Origin: Rhodobacteraceae bacterium UBA3087
GTDB taxonomy: Bacteria > Pseudomonadota > Alphaproteobacteria > Rhodobacterales > Rhodobacteraceae
DNA length: 6,840 bases
Direction of reading: 5' to 3'
NCBI GenBank assembly: GCA_002367285.1
Contig: DFBF01000232.1
Coordinates: 1 to 6,840 of the forward strand
The translations under genes and the position numbers were made by a program. The number at the start of each line of letters is the position of its first letter. The stretch's first letter is position 1. Under the pieces are notes generated by a model. That model was given only the letters and a program-made list of their open reading frames with translations, did no database searches and was not told where the DNA came from. Positions 5,413-6,840 of the stretch are shown piece by piece.

Positions 5413-6122
5413 CGTCAATCTTGCCAATGACCCTGTCGGGGGCAAAGGCGCGGGTGCAGGGCAAACAGATCCTGGGGCCTGTTGACCTGACGCTGGGTGT
5501 GTCCGGTGTGACCATGTTGATCGGGCCGAACGGGGCGGGAAAAACGACCCTATTGCGGCTTATTCATGGGTTGCAGCGGCAATCTGCCGGGGCGCAGGAC
5601 TGGGCCGTTCCAGTGGAAGATGCGCGCGCGGCGCAGGCTTTCATTTTTCAACATCCAACCCTGATGCGCCGGTCTGTTCTGGACAATATCGCCTATCCGC
5701 TGCGGCTGCGGGGCGTGTCGCGCAAACAGGCGCGCGCGCAGGCGGACCACTGGGCTGGGCGTTGTGGCGTCGGCGACCATCTGGACCAACCCGCATCGTC
5801 CTTGTCGGGCGGTGAACGCCAGAAACTGGCCCTGGCGCGCGCCCTGATCCGCGCGCCCGAAATGCTGATCCTGGATGAGCCCACCGCCCATCTGGACGGC
5901 CGTTCCACCCGTGAAGTCGAGGCGATCCTGCTGGACGCGGTGGCGCGTGATACCCGCCTGTTGATGGCCACTCATGACATGGGTCAAGCCCGACGGCTGG
6001 GCACGGAGGTGGTGTTTTTGCACAACGGCACCGTGGTTGAAACCGGCCCGGCCTCTGAGTTTTTCAAAGCCCCCCAAACCAAGGAAGCCAACGCCTTCCT
6101 GAACGGAGATATCCTGGAATGA
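5406..6122 (+). CDS. tupC: Tungstate ABC transporter, ATP-binding protein TupC
   Basis: The 238-residue ATPase powers the importer from the cytoplasmic face. All ABC motifs are intact: Walker A GPNGAGKTT at 40-48, Q-loop FQHPTLM with Gln82, signature LSGGE at 133-137, Walker B LILDEPT at 154-160 and the switch His190. Length and order are those of a single-domain importer ATPase. There is no extra C-terminal regulatory domain of the kind seen in ModC (the MOP/TOBE molybdate-binding fold), which agrees with TupC rather than ModC. The assignment to tungstate depends on the neighbours, since the ATPase alone is generic. The ATG overlaps the tupB stop as ATGGTGA, with GGGGGCGG just upstream as a ribosome site, and its own TGA overlaps the tupA ATG as ATGA, so all three genes should be translationally coupled. 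Confidence 0.9.
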   Translation: MVTSILPMTLSGAKARVQGKQILGPVDLTLGVSGVTMLIGPNGAGKTTLLRLIHGLQRQSAGAQDWAVPVEDARAAQAFIFQHPTLMRRSVLDNIAYPLRLRGVSRKQARAQADHWAGRCGVGDHLDQPASSLSGGERQKLALARALIRAPEMLILDEPTAHLDGRSTREVEAILLDAVARDTRLLMATHDMGQARRLGTEVVFLHNGTVVETGPASEFFKAPQTKEANAFLNGDILE

Positions 6123-6840
6123 AACGATTGTTTGGCGCACTTGTCGGCATGATGATGACCCTGCCTGCCATGGCGGATGAGATGAAGCTGGCGGTGACCA
6201 CTTCCTTTCACAACTCGGGCCTGTCTGACATTCTGCTGCCTGTGATCAAGGATGATCTGGGGCTGGATGTGCATTTGATCATCGTTGGCACGGGTCAGGC
6301 GATCCGCCTGGGCGAGGCGGGTGACGTGGATGCGATCCTGGTCCATTCACGTGGCGCCGAAGAGGCGTTTCTGGCAGGCGGATTCGGCACCCATCGGCGC
6401 GAAATCATGTATAATGATTTCGTCGTGATCGGCCCGGCAAATGACCCCGCCGCGATTGCGGATGCTGCTGACGCGGGTGCCGCGCTGAAGGCCATCGCGG
6501 ATGCAGGTGCGCTGTTTGCCTCGCGCGGGGATGACAGCGGCACACACAAAAAGGAGCTGTCGCTGTGGGCCACCGCCGGCATTCAGGACCGCGACGTCAG
6601 CTGGTATCGCGAGGCGGGCGCAGGTATGGGCGCAACGCTGAATGCGGCCGCAGGCATGGGCGCATATGTCTTGGCTGATCGGGCCAGTTGGCTGAACTTT
6701 GGCAACAAGGACGGCATGGCTTTGTTGTTCGCGGGCGATCCGGTCCTGTTCAATCAATACGCCTTTCTGCCGGTGAGCTCGGCCCTGCACCCCCATGTGA
6801 AAATCGACCTTTCGACCAGGCTCGAAGCCTGGTTGGTCAG
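6119..6840 (+). CDS. tupA: Tungstate ABC transporter, periplasmic binding protein TupA (3' end outside window)
   Basis: The first 240 residues are present; by family length (about 270) some 30 are missing beyond the right edge. A Sec signal peptide, MKRLFGALVGMMMTLPAMA, ends in A-M-A with cleavage expected after residue 19. The mature protein starts with the strand LAVTTSFHNSGL (24-35), the variant here of the Thr-Thr-Ser/Ser-Gly-Leu oxyanion site. Other hallmark blocks follow: VGTGQAIRLGEAGDVDAILVHS (56-77), IMYNDFVVIGP (96-106), SRGDDSGTHKKELSLW (135-150) and GAGMGATLNAA (167-177). Arg136 in SRGDDSGTH is in the block where a selectivity arginine is reported for TupA of sulfate reducers. This set is characteristic of TupA and differs from ModA and sulfate-binding proteins. 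It captures tungstate, perhaps also molybdate, in the periplasm and delivers it to TupB. The start overlaps the tupC stop by 4 bp. Confidence 0.92.
   Translation, partial: MKRLFGALVGMMMTLPAMADEMKLAVTTSFHNSGLSDILLPVIKDDLGLDVHLIIVGTGQAIRLGEAGDVDAILVHSRGAEEAFLAGGFGTHRREIMYNDFVVIGPANDPAAIADAADAGAALKAIADAGALFASRGDDSGTHKKELSLWATAGIQDRDVSWYREAGAGMGATLNAAAGMGAYVLADRASWLNFGNKDGMALLFAGDPVLFNQYAFLPVSSALHPHVKIDLSTRLEAWLV

Noticed and set aside
5550..6140. 196-residue minus-strand frame opposite tupC
   Set aside because: Antisense to an ATPase with all ABC motifs intact; no independent coding evidence.

Overview
The window looks like a chromosomal segment of an alphaproteobacterium, most likely of the Rhodobacterales (roseobacter type). 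The reasons are high GC, tightly packed operons, family-typical PreT/PreA and Tup proteins, and start and ribosome-site usage. This assignment is inferred from gene content and style, not from a marker gene. The two halves are divergently transcribed from an intergenic region of about 200 bp (4498-4707).

Left half, minus strand, read from right to left. preT (3169-4497) and preA (1843-3165), 3 bp apart, encode the two subunits of NAD-dependent dihydropyrimidine dehydrogenase, the first step of reductive uracil/thymine breakdown. After a 262 bp gap comes an M20-type Zn-dependent amidohydrolase (330-1580), which in this setting is best read as beta-ureidopropionase (pydC), the last step of the same pathway. 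The middle enzyme, dihydropyrimidinase (hydA), is not in the window. Downstream, closely spaced, are a small lipoprotein of unknown function (55-312) and the signal peptide of a further secreted protein that runs off the left edge (1-48).

The 262 bp gap between preA and pydC is the most information-rich noncoding stretch. Just after the preA stop there is a 10-bp-stem hairpin (1807-1831). Abutting it is a 16-bp inverted repeat, TTGACCGTTTGGTCAA (1791-1806), that matches the known RutR operator consensus at all but one specified position. Further on are two small hairpins (1664-1698) and a perfect 12-bp palindrome (1635-1646) just upstream of the pydC ribosome site. RutR is the uracil/thymine-responsive TetR-family regulator in E. 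coli, so the operator fits the enzymes beside it.

Right half, plus strand. tupB, tupC and tupA (4708-6840) overlap by a few bases at each junction and encode a tungstate ABC importer: permease, ATPase and periplasmic binding protein (the last cut by the right edge). The divergent region between preT and tupB holds an AT-rich 18-bp imperfect palindrome (4557-4574) and a possible 13-codon upstream reading frame that overlaps the tupB start. No RNA gene, mobile element, CRISPR array or long repeat was seen.
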